Assembly: GCF_000717185.1 (NCBI RefSeq)
Contig: NZ_JNYE01000045.1
Location: forward strand, 26,874 to 90,873
Direction of reading: 5' to 3'
Length of the DNA stretch: 64,000 nt
Source of the DNA: Kitasatospora phosalacinea
GTDB taxonomy: Bacteria > Actinomycetota > Actinomycetes > Streptomycetales > Streptomycetaceae
Of this stretch, positions 16,047 through 27,846 are shown one piece after another (positions within the stretch are counted from its first letter, which is position 1; each line of letters opens with the position of its first letter). The notes below the pieces were generated by a model, which was not told the origin of the DNA, did not search any database, and saw nothing but the letters and a program-made list of their open reading frames with translations. Made by a program: the position numbers and the translations under genes.

Positions 16047-17885
16047 ATGATCCAGATCACCGGACTGACCAAGGCGTACCGGCGGGGGCGTCCCCCCGCG
16101 TTGCTGGACCTGACCTTCGACGCCCGTCCGGGGATGGTCACCGTGCTGCTCGGGGACGAGGGGGCGGGCAAGTCGACCGCGCTCCGGCTGATGGTGGAGC
16201 TGGAACGGGGCCACGGCCTCACCCTGTTCGACGGCCGGACGTACCGGCGGATCCGGCGCCCGGAGCGGGAGATCGGCGTCCTGCTGGCCACCGGCCGCCC
16301 GGAGGCCGGGCACCCGGGCCAGCGGGCCCGGGTGCACCTGCGGATGCTGGCCGGTGCGGTCGGCGTCCCGGTGCGCCGGGCCGACGACCTGCTGGAGCAG
16401 ACCCGGCTCGCGGGCGTCGCCGACCACCGCATCGGCACCTTCTCACCCGGCATGCACCGCCGCCTCGCGCTGGCCGCCGCACTGCTCGGGAACCCCTCGA
16501 CCTTGCTGCTGGACGCCCCCACGGAGGGCCTGTCCCCGGGCAACGAGGAGTGGTTCGGGGCCTTCCTGCGCTCCTTCGCCCTCTCGGGCGGCACCGTGCT
16601 GGCCACCACCCGCGCCCCCGAGGAGGCGGCCGCGCTCGCCGACCGGGTGGTCACCCTGGACGCGGGCCGGTTGGCCGCCGACCAGCCGGTGGTGGAGTTC
16701 CGCCGCACCAGGCTGCACCCCGAAGTCCTGGTCCGCGGCCCGCAGATGGCACGCCTCGCAGACCTGCTGGTCGCCCAGGGCGGCCAGGTCCGGCGGGACG
16801 GCGGCGCGGGCCTCGCGGTGAGCGGCGTCGGCCGCACCGAGATCGGCGAACTCGCCTACCGCAACGGCATCCTGCTGCACGAACTGTCCGACCGGGTGGT
16901 GGAGCGCCCCGTCTCCTACCCGTCCGCCCTGCCCAGCGGTTCGGGCCGCTCGGGCCAGGTGACGATCCGGACGGTGCGCCAGGGCCAGGGCCAGGGCCAG
17001 CGCCAGGACCAGGACCAGGAACAGGGCCAGGGCCAGACCCAGGACCAGGCCGCGGCCCACCGGGCACCGGCGGCGGGGCAGGAGGCGCCGGACGGCAGGG
17101 CCGCCGCCCCCGGGGAGCAGCGGCCCGTGACCGTCGGCCGCCCGGCCGGGCCGGAGCCGGAGCGTCCGCTCGACCACCGAGGCCTGCAGGCCGGCCGCTG
17201 GGCCGCCGCCGCGCTCGCGCCGAACCCGCCAGCCCAGGCCCAGGCCCAGACACAGGCCCAGGCCCAGCAGGCGCAGACCGCGTCCGTGCCCGCGCCGACG
17301 CCTCCCGTCCAGGTGCCTCCCGTCCAGATGTCCCCGGTCGCCCCGGTGCCCACCGTCGACCTGACCAGGCGGACGCCCCGCGGGTCCTCCGCGCTCGGTC
17401 GGACGACGGCTCGGGCCGCGGAGGAGGAGACCGTGACGGGGGCCGGGGCGGAGTCCGGTGCGGGGGTTTCGGAGGTGAGGCCCGGGGCGCGGGGCGGCGA
17501 ACGGTCCGCGCGGCCGGACGGCGGCGGGGCGGTGCCCGGGCTCGGGGCGGTCGACGCCGAGCACCTGGCCGCCAACCCGACCGACGCCGAACTGCTGACT
17601 CCCGCCCGGATCAGGGGAGTCGGCCACCACCCCGCCCCCGTGCGCCCGCTCCCGGGACGCCCCTGGTCGGTCGGGTCCACCGGACTGCGCCCGGCCGGTC
17701 GCACCGAGCGGGTCGAGCAGGCCGGGCCCGCCGAACCCGCGGGGCGGCCAAGGGAGTCGGAGGAACCGGGGGAGCCGGGACCGCCGGGGCAGCCGGGGGC
17801 GGAGCGGCCCGGCGGTGCGGGCGCGGTGGATCCGCGGGGGACGGCGCGGCGGAGCGCCGTCGGCGACGAGAACGGGAGTGAGTGA
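16047..17885 (+). CDS. ABC transporter ATP-binding protein with degenerate catalytic motifs and long disordered tail
   Basis: 612 residues, of which only ~1-260 form an ABC ATPase. Walker A is intact (GDEGAGKST, 36-44). The signature is FSPGM instead of LSGGQ (~132-136). Walker B reads LLLDAP, so the catalytic Glu is Ala157. The H-loop region is ATTRAPEE, with Arg189 where His is expected. ATP binding looks possible, but hydrolysis is doubtful. A strongly Gln-rich patch (~312-340) and a ~300-residue Pro/Gly/Ala/Glu-rich tail follow. The stop overlaps the permease start (GTGA), so the two form one unit. It may be an exporter with atypical energetics or a regulatory ABC protein. Confidence 0.85.
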   Translation: MIQITGLTKAYRRGRPPALLDLTFDARPGMVTVLLGDEGAGKSTALRLMVELERGHGLTLFDGRTYRRIRRPEREIGVLLATGRPEAGHPGQRARVHLRMLAGAVGVPVRRADDLLEQTRLAGVADHRIGTFSPGMHRRLALAAALLGNPSTLLLDAPTEGLSPGNEEWFGAFLRSFALSGGTVLATTRAPEEAAALADRVVTLDAGRLAADQPVVEFRRTRLHPEVLVRGPQMARLADLLVAQGGQVRRDGGAGLAVSGVGRTEIGELAYRNGILLHELSDRVVERPVSYPSALPSGSGRSGQVTIRTVRQGQGQGQRQDQDQEQGQGQTQDQAAAHRAPAAGQEAPDGRAAAPGEQRPVTVGRPAGPEPERPLDHRGLQAGRWAAAALAPNPPAQAQAQTQAQAQQAQTASVPAPTPPVQVPPVQMSPVAPVPTVDLTRRTPRGSSALGRTTARAAEEETVTGAGAESGAGVSEVRPGARGGERSARPDGGGAVPGLGAVDAEHLAANPTDAELLTPARIRGVGHHPAPVRPLPGRPWSVGSTGLRPAGRTERVEQAGPAEPAGRPRESEEPGEPGPPGQPGAERPGGAGAVDPRGTARRSAVGDENGSE

Positions 17886-18697
17886 CCGTGCGGGTGGTGG
17901 CGAGTGAGGTGCGTCGGTTGTGCGGGGTGCGCTCCACGTGGCTGGTGGCGGCGGGCGCGCTCCTGGTGAACGCGGCGGTGGCGGCGTTCACGGCGGCCCG
18001 GTTGCCGGCCGGGGAGTTGGCGGTGCCGGACGCGGTGCGGTCGGTCGCCGCGGTGGTGCCCGTCCTGCCGCTGCCGCCGACCGTGCTCGCGGCGGCCGTG
18101 CTCGGCGCGCTGGCCTACGGCAACGAGGCCCGCTGGCCCGGTCTGCCCGCCTCACGGGTGACCCTGGGGCGTCGGCTTGGCGCGCTGCTGGCGAAGTCCT
18201 CGGTGGTGGGCGCGGCGGCCGTCCTGCTGGCGGTGCTCACCCTCGGCGTCGACGCCCTCGCGGCCTGGCTGGCCCTGCCCGCCGGGGTGGACGCGTCGAC
18301 GGTGCTCGACCCGTCCGGCCTGCCCGCGGCCCCGTTCGCGGCGGGTGGTCCGGGCCGTCCGCTGGCGGTGTTCGTGGTGCTGGCGGCGGCGGGCGGTTGG
18401 GCCGGTCTGCTGATCACCTCGCTGGTGCGCAGCGCCGTCGTCGGCATCCTGCTGACCGGCGCGCTGCCCGCCCTGCTGGAGCCCACCGCCGGTCTGCTGC
18501 TGCACCGTACGGGCCGCAACTGGCCGGTATGGGTAAGGGAGTTGATGCCCTTCCAGTACGGCCTGGACCTGGTCCGCGACGCCGCCGACCGGACCGCGGG
18601 CGCGCTGGACGGCGTGGTGGTCGCCGCACTGCTGGCCCCGGCCGCCCTGCTGGTGCTGGCGGCGGTCCTGGCCCAACTGCGTCGCAGGAGCCTCTGA
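17882..18697 (+). CDS. ABC transporter permease (ABC-2-like)
   Basis: 271 residues with about six hydrophobic helices. It starts with a cytoplasmic amphipathic segment (VRVVASEVRRLCGVRSTW), as ABC-2 permeases do. Helices include AVVPVLPLPPTVLAAAVLGA, AVFVVLAAAGGWAGLLITSL and VVVAALLAPAALLVLAAVLA. The conserved GNEARWPGLPASRVTLGRRL loop between the second and third helices resembles the coupling region of this class. It is translationally coupled to the ATPase (4-bp overlap). The substrate is unknown. An 8-bp dyad around the stop codon (18687-18703) could act as a terminator. Confidence 0.8.
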   Translation: MTVRVVASEVRRLCGVRSTWLVAAGALLVNAAVAAFTAARLPAGELAVPDAVRSVAAVVPVLPLPPTVLAAAVLGALAYGNEARWPGLPASRVTLGRRLGALLAKSSVVGAAAVLLAVLTLGVDALAAWLALPAGVDASTVLDPSGLPAAPFAAGGPGRPLAVFVVLAAAGGWAGLLITSLVRSAVVGILLTGALPALLEPTAGLLLHRTGRNWPVWVRELMPFQYGLDLVRDAADRTAGALDGVVVAALLAPAALLVLAAVLAQLRRRSL

Positions 18698-18842
18698 GGC
18701 TCCGGGGCTTCGGGTCTCCGAGCGCCCGGCCGGGGAAAGCCGCGGGAGGTGCTGCCGGGAAGGGCCCTGACGGTGTGACAGCAGGGGCGGGAGGAACGGC
18801 GGGGAAAACGGCCCGGGATGGCCGGTATGCGCATTTACGACT

Positions 18843-18860
18843 GATAAGAAGTCAATTATC
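18843..18860. promoter_or_regulatory. Short dyad in an AT-richer patch upstream of the FadR-type regulator
   Basis: GATAA (18843-18847) and TTATC (18856-18860) form an inverted repeat inside ACTGATAAGAAGTCAATTAT. This is the least GC-rich patch between the permease and regulator genes, about 80 bp before the GTG start. Candidate promoter or operator. Confidence 0.35.
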
Positions 18861-18940
18861 CAGACACGGCCGATCACCCTTTCGTGTGCTTTTCAGGAGA
18901 ATGCTCAAGGCGGCCCCGCCGATCGCCGACAAAGGAGGGC

Positions 18941-19813
18941 GTGAGTACCCTTGCGCACCCCACCGTGACCGCCGCTCGCCAGGCCGAGTCGATCTCCGCC
19001 TCCGAGTTGGACCGCTTCCCGTACGCCGACCGCCCGACCCCGCCCGCCCCCCGCTGGGAGGGGGCGGAGAACGACCTCGCCCGGGTCGGTCGCAAGACCA
19101 CCAGCAGCCGCGGCCGCGGCCTGCACGGCCAGCTGGTCCAGCAGCTCGGCCAGATGATCGTCTCCGGAGACCTGGGCGCCGACCGCCCGCTGGTGCCGGA
19201 GGAGATCGGCCAGCGCTTCGAGGTCTCCCGCACCGTGGTGCGGGAGTCGCTCCGGGTGCTGGAGGCCAAGGGCCTGGTCTCGGCCCGGCCGAACGTCGGC
19301 ACCCGGGTCCGCCCGGTCAGCGACTGGAACCTGCTGGACCCGGACATCATCGAGTGGCGCGCCTTCGGCCCGCAGCGCGACGAGCAGCGCCGCGAGCTGT
19401 TCGAGCTGCGCTGGGCGATCGAGCCGCTGGCCGCGCGGCTGGCCGCCGGGCACGGCCGGGAGGACGTCCAGCACCGGCTGGTCGAGCTGACCGAGATCAT
19501 GGGCCAGGCCGGCAACCAGGGCGACCTGGTCAGCTACTCCCGGGCCGACGCCGAGCTGCACGGCCTGGTGCTGCAGATGGCCGGGAACCGGATGCTGGAG
19601 CACCTGTCCGGGATCGTGGCCAATGCGCTCCAGGTCTCCGGCGGTTCCGGCACCACCTGCGAGCGCCCCTCCGAGTCGGCGGTCAGCCTGCACGCCCGGC
19701 TGGTGGACGCGCTCGGGACGGGCGACGGCACCGCCGCCGAGGCCGCCGTCCGCGCGCTGCTCACCGTCCACCCGGACATCGAGCACGCCGTCCCCGCGCC
19801 GCGCGAGCACTGA
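18941..19813 (+). CDS. FadR-subfamily GntR transcriptional regulator
   Basis: 290 residues from GTG 18941, preceded by AAAGGAGGG. The winged helix-turn-helix occupies ~56-124 (LHGQLVQQLGQMIVSGDLG, then LVPEEIGQRFEVSRTVVRES, LEAKGLVSARPNVGTRV). The C-terminal FCD domain follows, with WAIEPLAARLAA, the D-x-x-x-H type segment in SRADAELHGLVLQMAGN and later His residues that usually bind a metal or carboxylate. FadR-type regulators sense organic acids or sugar acids. No target genes lie next to it, so its regulon cannot be assigned here. A ~50-residue N-terminal extension precedes the DNA-binding domain. Confidence 0.9.
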   Translation: MSTLAHPTVTAARQAESISASELDRFPYADRPTPPAPRWEGAENDLARVGRKTTSSRGRGLHGQLVQQLGQMIVSGDLGADRPLVPEEIGQRFEVSRTVVRESLRVLEAKGLVSARPNVGTRVRPVSDWNLLDPDIIEWRAFGPQRDEQRRELFELRWAIEPLAARLAAGHGREDVQHRLVELTEIMGQAGNQGDLVSYSRADAELHGLVLQMAGNRMLEHLSGIVANALQVSGGSGTTCERPSESAVSLHARLVDALGTGDGTAAEAAVRALLTVHPDIEHAVPAPREH

Positions 19814-20153
19814 GCGGCCCGTCCCGACCCGACCGCCGCTCCGACCGGATGGCCCTTCCGCTGCCCCACCCGCGCAGCCGAGGGGCCATCGGCACACCCG
19901 GCCCCGACAGCCCTGCCAGCTCTGCCGGGCCCGGACCGCCGCCCCCCGCCGGGCCCGGACCGCCGCCCCCCGCCGGGCCCGGACCGCCGCCCCCCGCCGG
20001 GCCCGGACCGGCCGCCCTCGCCGCCACCCGTCGGCGTCCGTCGGCACCCCCGCCGGGCCCGCGGATAGGCCGCTCGGGGGCAGCCCGCACCGGCGGTCGG
20101 GTGGTGTGACGGGCGCCACGACGGGCATGCGTAACACTTGAGGGGCGGCAGCG
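19814..20153. other. Intergenic region with 24-bp GC-rich tandem repeats before hrdB
   Basis: No recognised gene. Four 24-bp units beginning GGGCCCGGACCGCCGCCCCC start at 19927, 19951, 19975 and 19999, the last diverging at its end. GTAACACTTGAGGGG near 20131 is an AT-richer patch that could belong to an hrdB promoter. Confidence 0.6.
19927..20022 (+). repeat. Four 24-bp tandem repeats
   Basis: The first three units are identical by eye and the fourth is truncated. Each contains the palindrome GGGCCC. They lie in non-coding DNA between the FadR-type gene and hrdB. Confidence 0.9.
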
Positions 20154-20160
20154 ATGTGTA

Positions 20161-20204
20161 CGGAGCGGAAGCAGCTCCGGAATATCACCACAAGCCAGCT
20201 GGCT
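20161..20204 (+). promoter_or_regulatory. hrdB leader: hairpin and possible sigma-R-type promoter
   Basis: CGGAGC (20161-20166) pairs with GCTCCG (20174-20179). GGAAT at 20179-20183 followed 18 bp later by GCT (20202-20204) resembles the -35/-10 layout of sigma-R promoters (GGAAT-N18-GTT), although the -10 is imperfect. S. coelicolor hrdB is known to have a sigma-R-dependent second promoter. Its presence here is inferred. Confidence 0.35.
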
Positions 20205-20318
20205 GTGTTGGTCCGCGGCGCTGCTGCCGTCCTGCAGATCCCGGTCACCGTCCACCCGCCCGAGCAGTCGGGCCGGTCGGTGCGGGTTCGTGTCCACTCA
20301 TCGTCCGAGAGGTTGTTC

Positions 20319-21941
<1,623 letters not shown>

Positions 21942-21976
21942 TCCGGCACCCGGGCCAGGCCCGGGCGTCACCTGGA

Positions 21977-22007
21977 CGGGCCCCTCCGCCACCGGCGGAG
22001 GGGCCCG
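21977..22007 (+). terminator. Strong hairpin after hrdB
   Basis: A 14-bp perfect stem (21977-21990 with 21994-22007) has a 3-nt loop ACC and starts 36 bp after the hrdB stop. It is typical of Streptomyces terminators lacking a T-run. Confidence 0.85.
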
Positions 22008-22079
22008 TTCGCGCGTCCGGGGGTACCCCGATGGGGTGGCGGACGGGCACAGCGGGGGCACGGGGGGTGACCGACTGAC

Positions 22080-22085
22080 TACGCT
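22080..22085 (+). promoter_or_regulatory. Candidate -10 element for the trypsin-like protease gene
   Basis: TACGCT fits TANNNT about 108 bp before the GTG start. No clear -35 is visible. Confidence 0.3.
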
Positions 22086-22192
22086 GGGCCGGTTGCCGTG
22101 CTGCGCACCGGACCGCGGGACCCGAACCGGGGCCGAACCGCGGGGCCGAACCGCTGCACCCCGAATCCCCGCCGAACCCCCCTGGAGAACCG

Positions 22193-23044
22193 GTGCCCAT
22201 CCTGGACACGTTCGCGCCTCGGCTCCGCCGCCGGGCGGTCGCGCTCGTCGCCCTGGCCGCCCTGCCCGCCCCGCTGCTCGCGCTGGGTGCGGCCGGGCCG
22301 GCCGTCGCGCAGCGGCGGATCATCGGCGGCACCGGCGCCAGCACCGGCGACCACCCGTGGATGGTGGCGCTGGCCAGCCGGCAGCAGTTCGGGTCGGCCC
22401 GCTCCGGGCAGTTCTGCGGCGGGGCGCTGGTCAGCCCGACCAAGGTGGTCACGGCCGCGCACTGCTTCTACGACGAGTCCACGGCCCGTCCGACCGAGCG
22501 GCCCGGGCTGCGGGTGATCGTGGGGCGGGACGACCTGCGGGGCACCGCGGGACGGGAGGTGGCGGTGCGCGGGGTGTGGATCGACCCGGGCTACAGCTTC
22601 ACCGCGAACACCCGGGACGTGGCGGTGATCACGCTGGCCGAGCCGCAGGACGGACGGCCGGTGCTGGAGATGGTGAACCCGGGCGAGACCGAGCCGTACG
22701 CGGCGGGCACCCCGGCCACGGTGTTCGGCTGGGGCGACACCCGGGGCAACGGGAGCTACTCGAACACGCTGCGCCAGGTCACGGTGCCGATCATCTCGGA
22801 CGAGGCGTGCGGGCACGCCTACCCGGGCGGTGCGGACAGCGCGTACGACGCCCGCAGCATGGTGTGCGCGGGCGAGCAGCAGGGCGGCCGGGACGCCTGC
22901 CAGGGCGACAGCGGCGGGCCGCTGCTGGTGGCGGGGCGGCTGGCCGGGCTGGTGTCCTGGGGCGCGGGCTGCGCGGAGGCCGACCACCCCGGGGTGTACA
23001 CCCGGATCGCGGCCGTCTCGGAGGCCGTGCACGGCGTGCTGTGA
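22193..23044 (+). CDS. Secreted trypsin-like serine protease (S1 family)
   Basis: 283 residues. The basic N-terminus and hydrophobic core ALVALAALPAPLLALGAAGPAVA form a signal peptide, with cleavage expected around residue 39. Mature S1 sequence begins RIIGGTGASTGDHPWMV. The catalytic triad is H90 in VTAAHC, D142 in TRDVAVITL and S240 in GDSGGP. D234, six residues before the serine, predicts trypsin-like preference for Arg/Lys. Cys pairs at C75/C91, C206/C225 and C236 with the later C in GAGC fit S1 disulfides. GTG 22193 is preceded by CTGGAGAACC. The propeptide is short or absent. Confidence 0.93.
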   Translation: MPILDTFAPRLRRRAVALVALAALPAPLLALGAAGPAVAQRRIIGGTGASTGDHPWMVALASRQQFGSARSGQFCGGALVSPTKVVTAAHCFYDESTARPTERPGLRVIVGRDDLRGTAGREVAVRGVWIDPGYSFTANTRDVAVITLAEPQDGRPVLEMVNPGETEPYAAGTPATVFGWGDTRGNGSYSNTLRQVTVPIISDEACGHAYPGGADSAYDARSMVCAGEQQGGRDACQGDSGGPLLVAGRLAGLVSWGAGCAEADHPGVYTRIAAVSEAVHGVL

Positions 23045-23068
23045 GCCGGGCTGCGGTGGGAACGCCAC

Positions 23069-23109
23069 GGCCGGGTGGCCCGCCCCAGGAGGGGGTGGGC
23101 CACCCGGCC
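23069..23109. terminator. Bidirectional hairpin between protease and DUF7455 genes
   Basis: An 18-bp stem (23069-23086 with 23092-23109) contains one G-U wobble and a 5-nt loop. It lies 24 bp after the protease stop and 30 bp from the opposing gene's stop. Confidence 0.8.
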
Positions 23110-23139
23110 GCTAGGCAGCTCGGGAGAGCAGCGGGAGCG

Positions 23140-23370
23140 TCAGCGCTCCCCCTCCTCGGCGACCGTCGGGGTGCCGGAGAGGCGGTCGCTCTCGTCGTGT
23201 ATCTCCACGGCGATCTTCTTGAGCTCGGGCTCGAACTTGCGCCCGTGGTGGGCGCAGAACAGCAGCTCTCCGCCGCTGGAGAGGACGACGCGCAGGTAGG
23301 CCTGAGCGCCGCAACGGTCGCAGCGGTCTGCCGCGGTGAGCGGGCTCGCAGGGGTCAGAACAGTAGTCAC
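23140..23370 (-). CDS. Small putative zinc-binding protein (DUF7455-like)
   Basis: 76 residues from GTG 23370. A CDRC knuckle (C17, C20) and FCAHH (C39, H41, H42) form a plausible zinc ribbon, followed by an acidic C-terminus. Small proteins of this pattern sit next to parE in Streptomyces as I recall, but their function is unknown. It is divergent from parE across a 469-bp region. Confidence 0.8.
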   Translation of the reverse strand: MTTVLTPASPLTAADRCDRCGAQAYLRVVLSSGGELLFCAHHGRKFEPELKKIAVEIHDESDRLSGTPTVAEEGER

Positions 23371-23839
23371 GTCGCCTCTTCTCTAGCTCGACGAGCTGTG
23401 TACCAGGATCAACATCCAACCAGGTCGAATTCGTTCCCGCTCGTGGCTTTTCTCTTGGAGGATTCTGCCGTCGTCTTGATGAGGACGTGCCCCGGGCAAC
23501 GATGGTTCATGCGTATCGATTCCCGCGGCCGGCCAATCGCCTCGAACGCCCGATCGGGCCGGGGTGCGAGGTCCGCGTAGCATAATCCTCTGCTGGGTTG
23601 GAGCATAAGCCCCGTCCCGGAACCCGTTGAAACGCATCGCAGCAGCTCCGCAGCCCTCACCGGCCGCCCCGATCCGCCAGGAGCCGTGGTGTCGGCAGGA
23701 GATGGCAGGCTGGGAACCGCCTCCGGGGCGGGAACCGTGTTCGCGCAGCGCGTACAAGGCGCGCGGACCCCAGCGGCCCGGATCTCAGTTGCTGAGAGCA
23801 TGCGGGGGTGTCCGTCAACGTCATGGAGGAGTGCAGAGC
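23371..23839. promoter_or_regulatory. Divergent promoter region of the DUF7455-like gene and parE
   Basis: About 470 bp, less GC-rich than its surroundings. A perfect dyad AGCTCG-A-CGAGCT lies at 23385-23397, 15 bp from the DUF7455-like start. AGCATAA occurs at 23579 and again near 23602 as direct repeats. On the plus strand CATAAT (23581-23586) could be a -10. No recognised gene lies inside. Confidence 0.4.
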
Positions 23840-25951
<2,112 letters not shown>

Positions 25952-25964
25952 GCGAGCCGGCGCG

Positions 25965-25998
25965 GAAGGGCTCTCCACCCTGGGGTGGAGAGCCCTTC
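25965..25998 (+). terminator. Strong hairpin after parE
   Basis: A perfect 15-bp stem (25965-25979 with 25984-25998) with loop CTGG, 14 bp after the parE stop. Confidence 0.88.
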
Positions 25999-26098
25999 GC
26001 GTGCTCCGCGGGCGGGATCAACCCGCGCTCCGAGGACCGGGGGGCCCGCGCTCCGTAGCGTTCAGGGAGTCGAGAACACCCCGCCTGGAGGCACTGAG

Positions 26099-26581
26099 AT
26101 GACCGCCCTGTCCGATGTCCTGATCGCCGTCGCCGTGATCGTCCTGGTGGTGGGCCGGCAGCTGCGGGCCCACCGGCTGGACACCGAGCGCCGGTTCTGG
26201 CTGCTGCCGCTGGTGCTCGCCGTCGTCGCGCTGCGCGACCCGGTGCTGATCGACCCGGAGCACCGGACGGCCGCCGCGGTGCTGGTGGTCGGCTCGCTGC
26301 TGACCACCGCCGGGATGGGCTGCGTCTGGGGCTGGACGGTGCGGATCTGGCGCGAGGCCGACGGCTCGCTGTGGAGCAGGGGCACCAGCGCCACCGCGTT
26401 CGCCTGGGTCGGCGCGCTCCTGGTCCGGGCCTGCTGGTACGGGGCGGGCGCCGCGCTGCACGTCCACCAGTCCGGCAGCGTGCTGCTGCTCTCGCTCGGC
26501 CTGCTGCTGCTGGTCCGCTCGGCGGCCGTCCAGTGGCGGGCCCGGCAGCTGGACGGCGAGCAGCACGCCCTGGCCGCCTGA
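26099..26581 (+). CDS. Integral membrane protein, possibly DUF1453 family
   Basis: 160 residues with about five membrane helices: LSDVLIAVAVIVLVVGRQL, FWLLPLVLAVVALRDPVLI, AAAVLVVGSLLTTAGMGCVW, TAFAWVGALLVRACWYGAG and GSVLLLSLGLLLLVRSAAV. ATG 26099 follows CTGGAGG. It lies 105 bp before a sensor kinase on the same strand, so it may belong to that signalling unit. The family call is tentative. Confidence 0.65.
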   Translation: MTALSDVLIAVAVIVLVVGRQLRAHRLDTERRFWLLPLVLAVVALRDPVLIDPEHRTAAAVLVVGSLLTTAGMGCVWGWTVRIWREADGSLWSRGTSATAFAWVGALLVRACWYGAGAALHVHQSGSVLLLSLGLLLLVRSAAVQWRARQLDGEQHALAA

Positions 26582-26629
26582 CGGACCGTCGCGCCCGACG
26601 GACCGTCGCGCCCGACGGACCGTCGTGCG
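26580..26629 (+). repeat. Three 17-bp tandem repeats, each holding a GACGGACCGTC dyad
   Basis: Units start at 26580, 26597 and 26614. The first overlaps the stop codon of the membrane protein gene. Each contains GACGG-A-CCGTC, so the array presents three palindromes at 17-bp intervals upstream of the sensor kinase start. Confidence 0.85.
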
Positions 26630-26685
26630 AGCGCCGCCGTGCCCCACCGGGCCCGGCGGCACCGCCGTTGAGGGAGGATCATCCG

Positions 26686-27846
26686 GTGAGCACACTGGAA
26701 CGCTGGACCCGGTGGCCCGCCGGGGACGTCCCGGTCCGGGAGCGCAGTTCGCGGGCCCGGACCGTGCTGTCCCTCTTCGGCCGGACCGCGGGGCTGGCCG
26801 CCGTGGTGTTCGGCACCTTCGCCGAGCACCGGTACCCCGGCTGGCACGCGCTGTCCCCGATCGGCTGGATCGCCGCCGCGGTCGCCCTGTTCACCGGCTG
26901 GCACCTCGCCTGCCGGGCCCGGCGGCTGTGGCCCGCGCTGGGCTGCGCCGCCGGACTGCTGGCCACCGCCGGACTGGCCCACGAGGGCGGGGCCGACACC
27001 CTGGCCTCGGTGGTCTGGTGCGGCCTCGCGGTGCTCGCCGTGATCCGGCTGCCGCTGGCCGCCGGACTGCTCACCGCCGGGGCGGCGCTGGTCAGTTACA
27101 GCCTCGGCTCGGGCGACTCGCTGCTCGCGCTGCTGGCCGTCGCGGGCGGCATGGGCCTGCTCGGCTACCTGCTCCGGCTGGACGGCCAGGCCCGCTCCGC
27201 GCAGCGCGCCCTGCTCGCCCAGGAGCGGGCCGCGCAGGCCGCGCAGGCCGAGAGCGCGGCGCTCGCCGAACGGGCCAGGATCGCCCGGGAGATCCACGAC
27301 GTGCTCGCGCACAGCCTCTCCGCGCAGCTGGTGCACCTGGAGGCGGCCCGGCTGATGCTGGACGCCGGGGCCGAGCGGGCCGAGATCCGCGAACGGGTGG
27401 TCGCCGCCCGGCGGATGGCCCAGGACGGCCTGGCCGAGACCCGGCAGGCGCTGTCCGCGCTGCGCGGCGAGTTCGCCCCCGTCGCCGAGTTCGTGGCCGA
27501 GCTGGCGGCGCAGTCGGGGGCCGTGCTGGCGGTCGAGGGGGTGCCCCGCCCGCTGCCCGCCGAGGCGGGGCTGGCGGTGCGCCGGGTCGCCCAGGAGGCG
27601 CTGACCAACGCCCGCAAGCACGCGCCCGGCGGCCGGGTCGGCGTCCGGCTCGCCTACCTGGAGGGGGAGGTGGAGCTGCGGGTGGACAACTCCGCGGCCC
27701 CGCGCGGCGGACACCCCGTGCTCGGCGACAGCGGGAGCGGGTACGGTCTGCTCGGGATGCGCGAACGCGCGGAACTGCTCGGCGGCGAACTGCTGGCGGG
27801 CCCCGACGAGGGAGGGTGGCGCGTGCTGCTGCGGGTGCCGGCGTGA
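26686..27846 (+). CDS. Sensor histidine kinase, NarL-type (HisKA_3)
   Basis: 386 residues from GTG 26686, preceded by AGGGAGGATC. The N-terminal half has about five hydrophobic helices with short loops and no clear extracytoplasmic domain, so it may sense within the membrane. The dimerisation/phosphoacceptor block AEIARE-type IAREIHDVLAHSL places the phospho-His at ~204. The C-terminal ATPase shows RRVAQEALTNARKHA (N box) and SGYGLLGMRERAELLGG (G boxes). Its stop overlaps the response regulator start (GTGA), so they form a cognate pair. Confidence 0.92.
   Translation: MSTLERWTRWPAGDVPVRERSSRARTVLSLFGRTAGLAAVVFGTFAEHRYPGWHALSPIGWIAAAVALFTGWHLACRARRLWPALGCAAGLLATAGLAHEGGADTLASVVWCGLAVLAVIRLPLAAGLLTAGAALVSYSLGSGDSLLALLAVAGGMGLLGYLLRLDGQARSAQRALLAQERAAQAAQAESAALAERARIAREIHDVLAHSLSAQLVHLEAARLMLDAGAERAEIRERVVAARRMAQDGLAETRQALSALRGEFAPVAEFVAELAAQSGAVLAVEGVPRPLPAEAGLAVRRVAQEALTNARKHAPGGRVGVRLAYLEGEVELRVDNSAAPRGGHPVLGDSGSGYGLLGMRERAELLGGELLAGPDEGGWRVLLRVPA

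Noticed and set aside
20154..20318. N-terminal extension of HrdB as part of the coding region
   Set aside because: Codon use (TGT, AAT, ACA, GCT, GTT, TCA, TTG) is unlike hrdB, and the known HrdB N-terminus begins at the GTG at 20319. Kept only as a finding.
23400..23470. tRNA-like sequence near GGTCGAATTCGTTCCCG
   Set aside because: It resembles a T-arm only superficially. No acceptor or anticodon stem can be formed around it.
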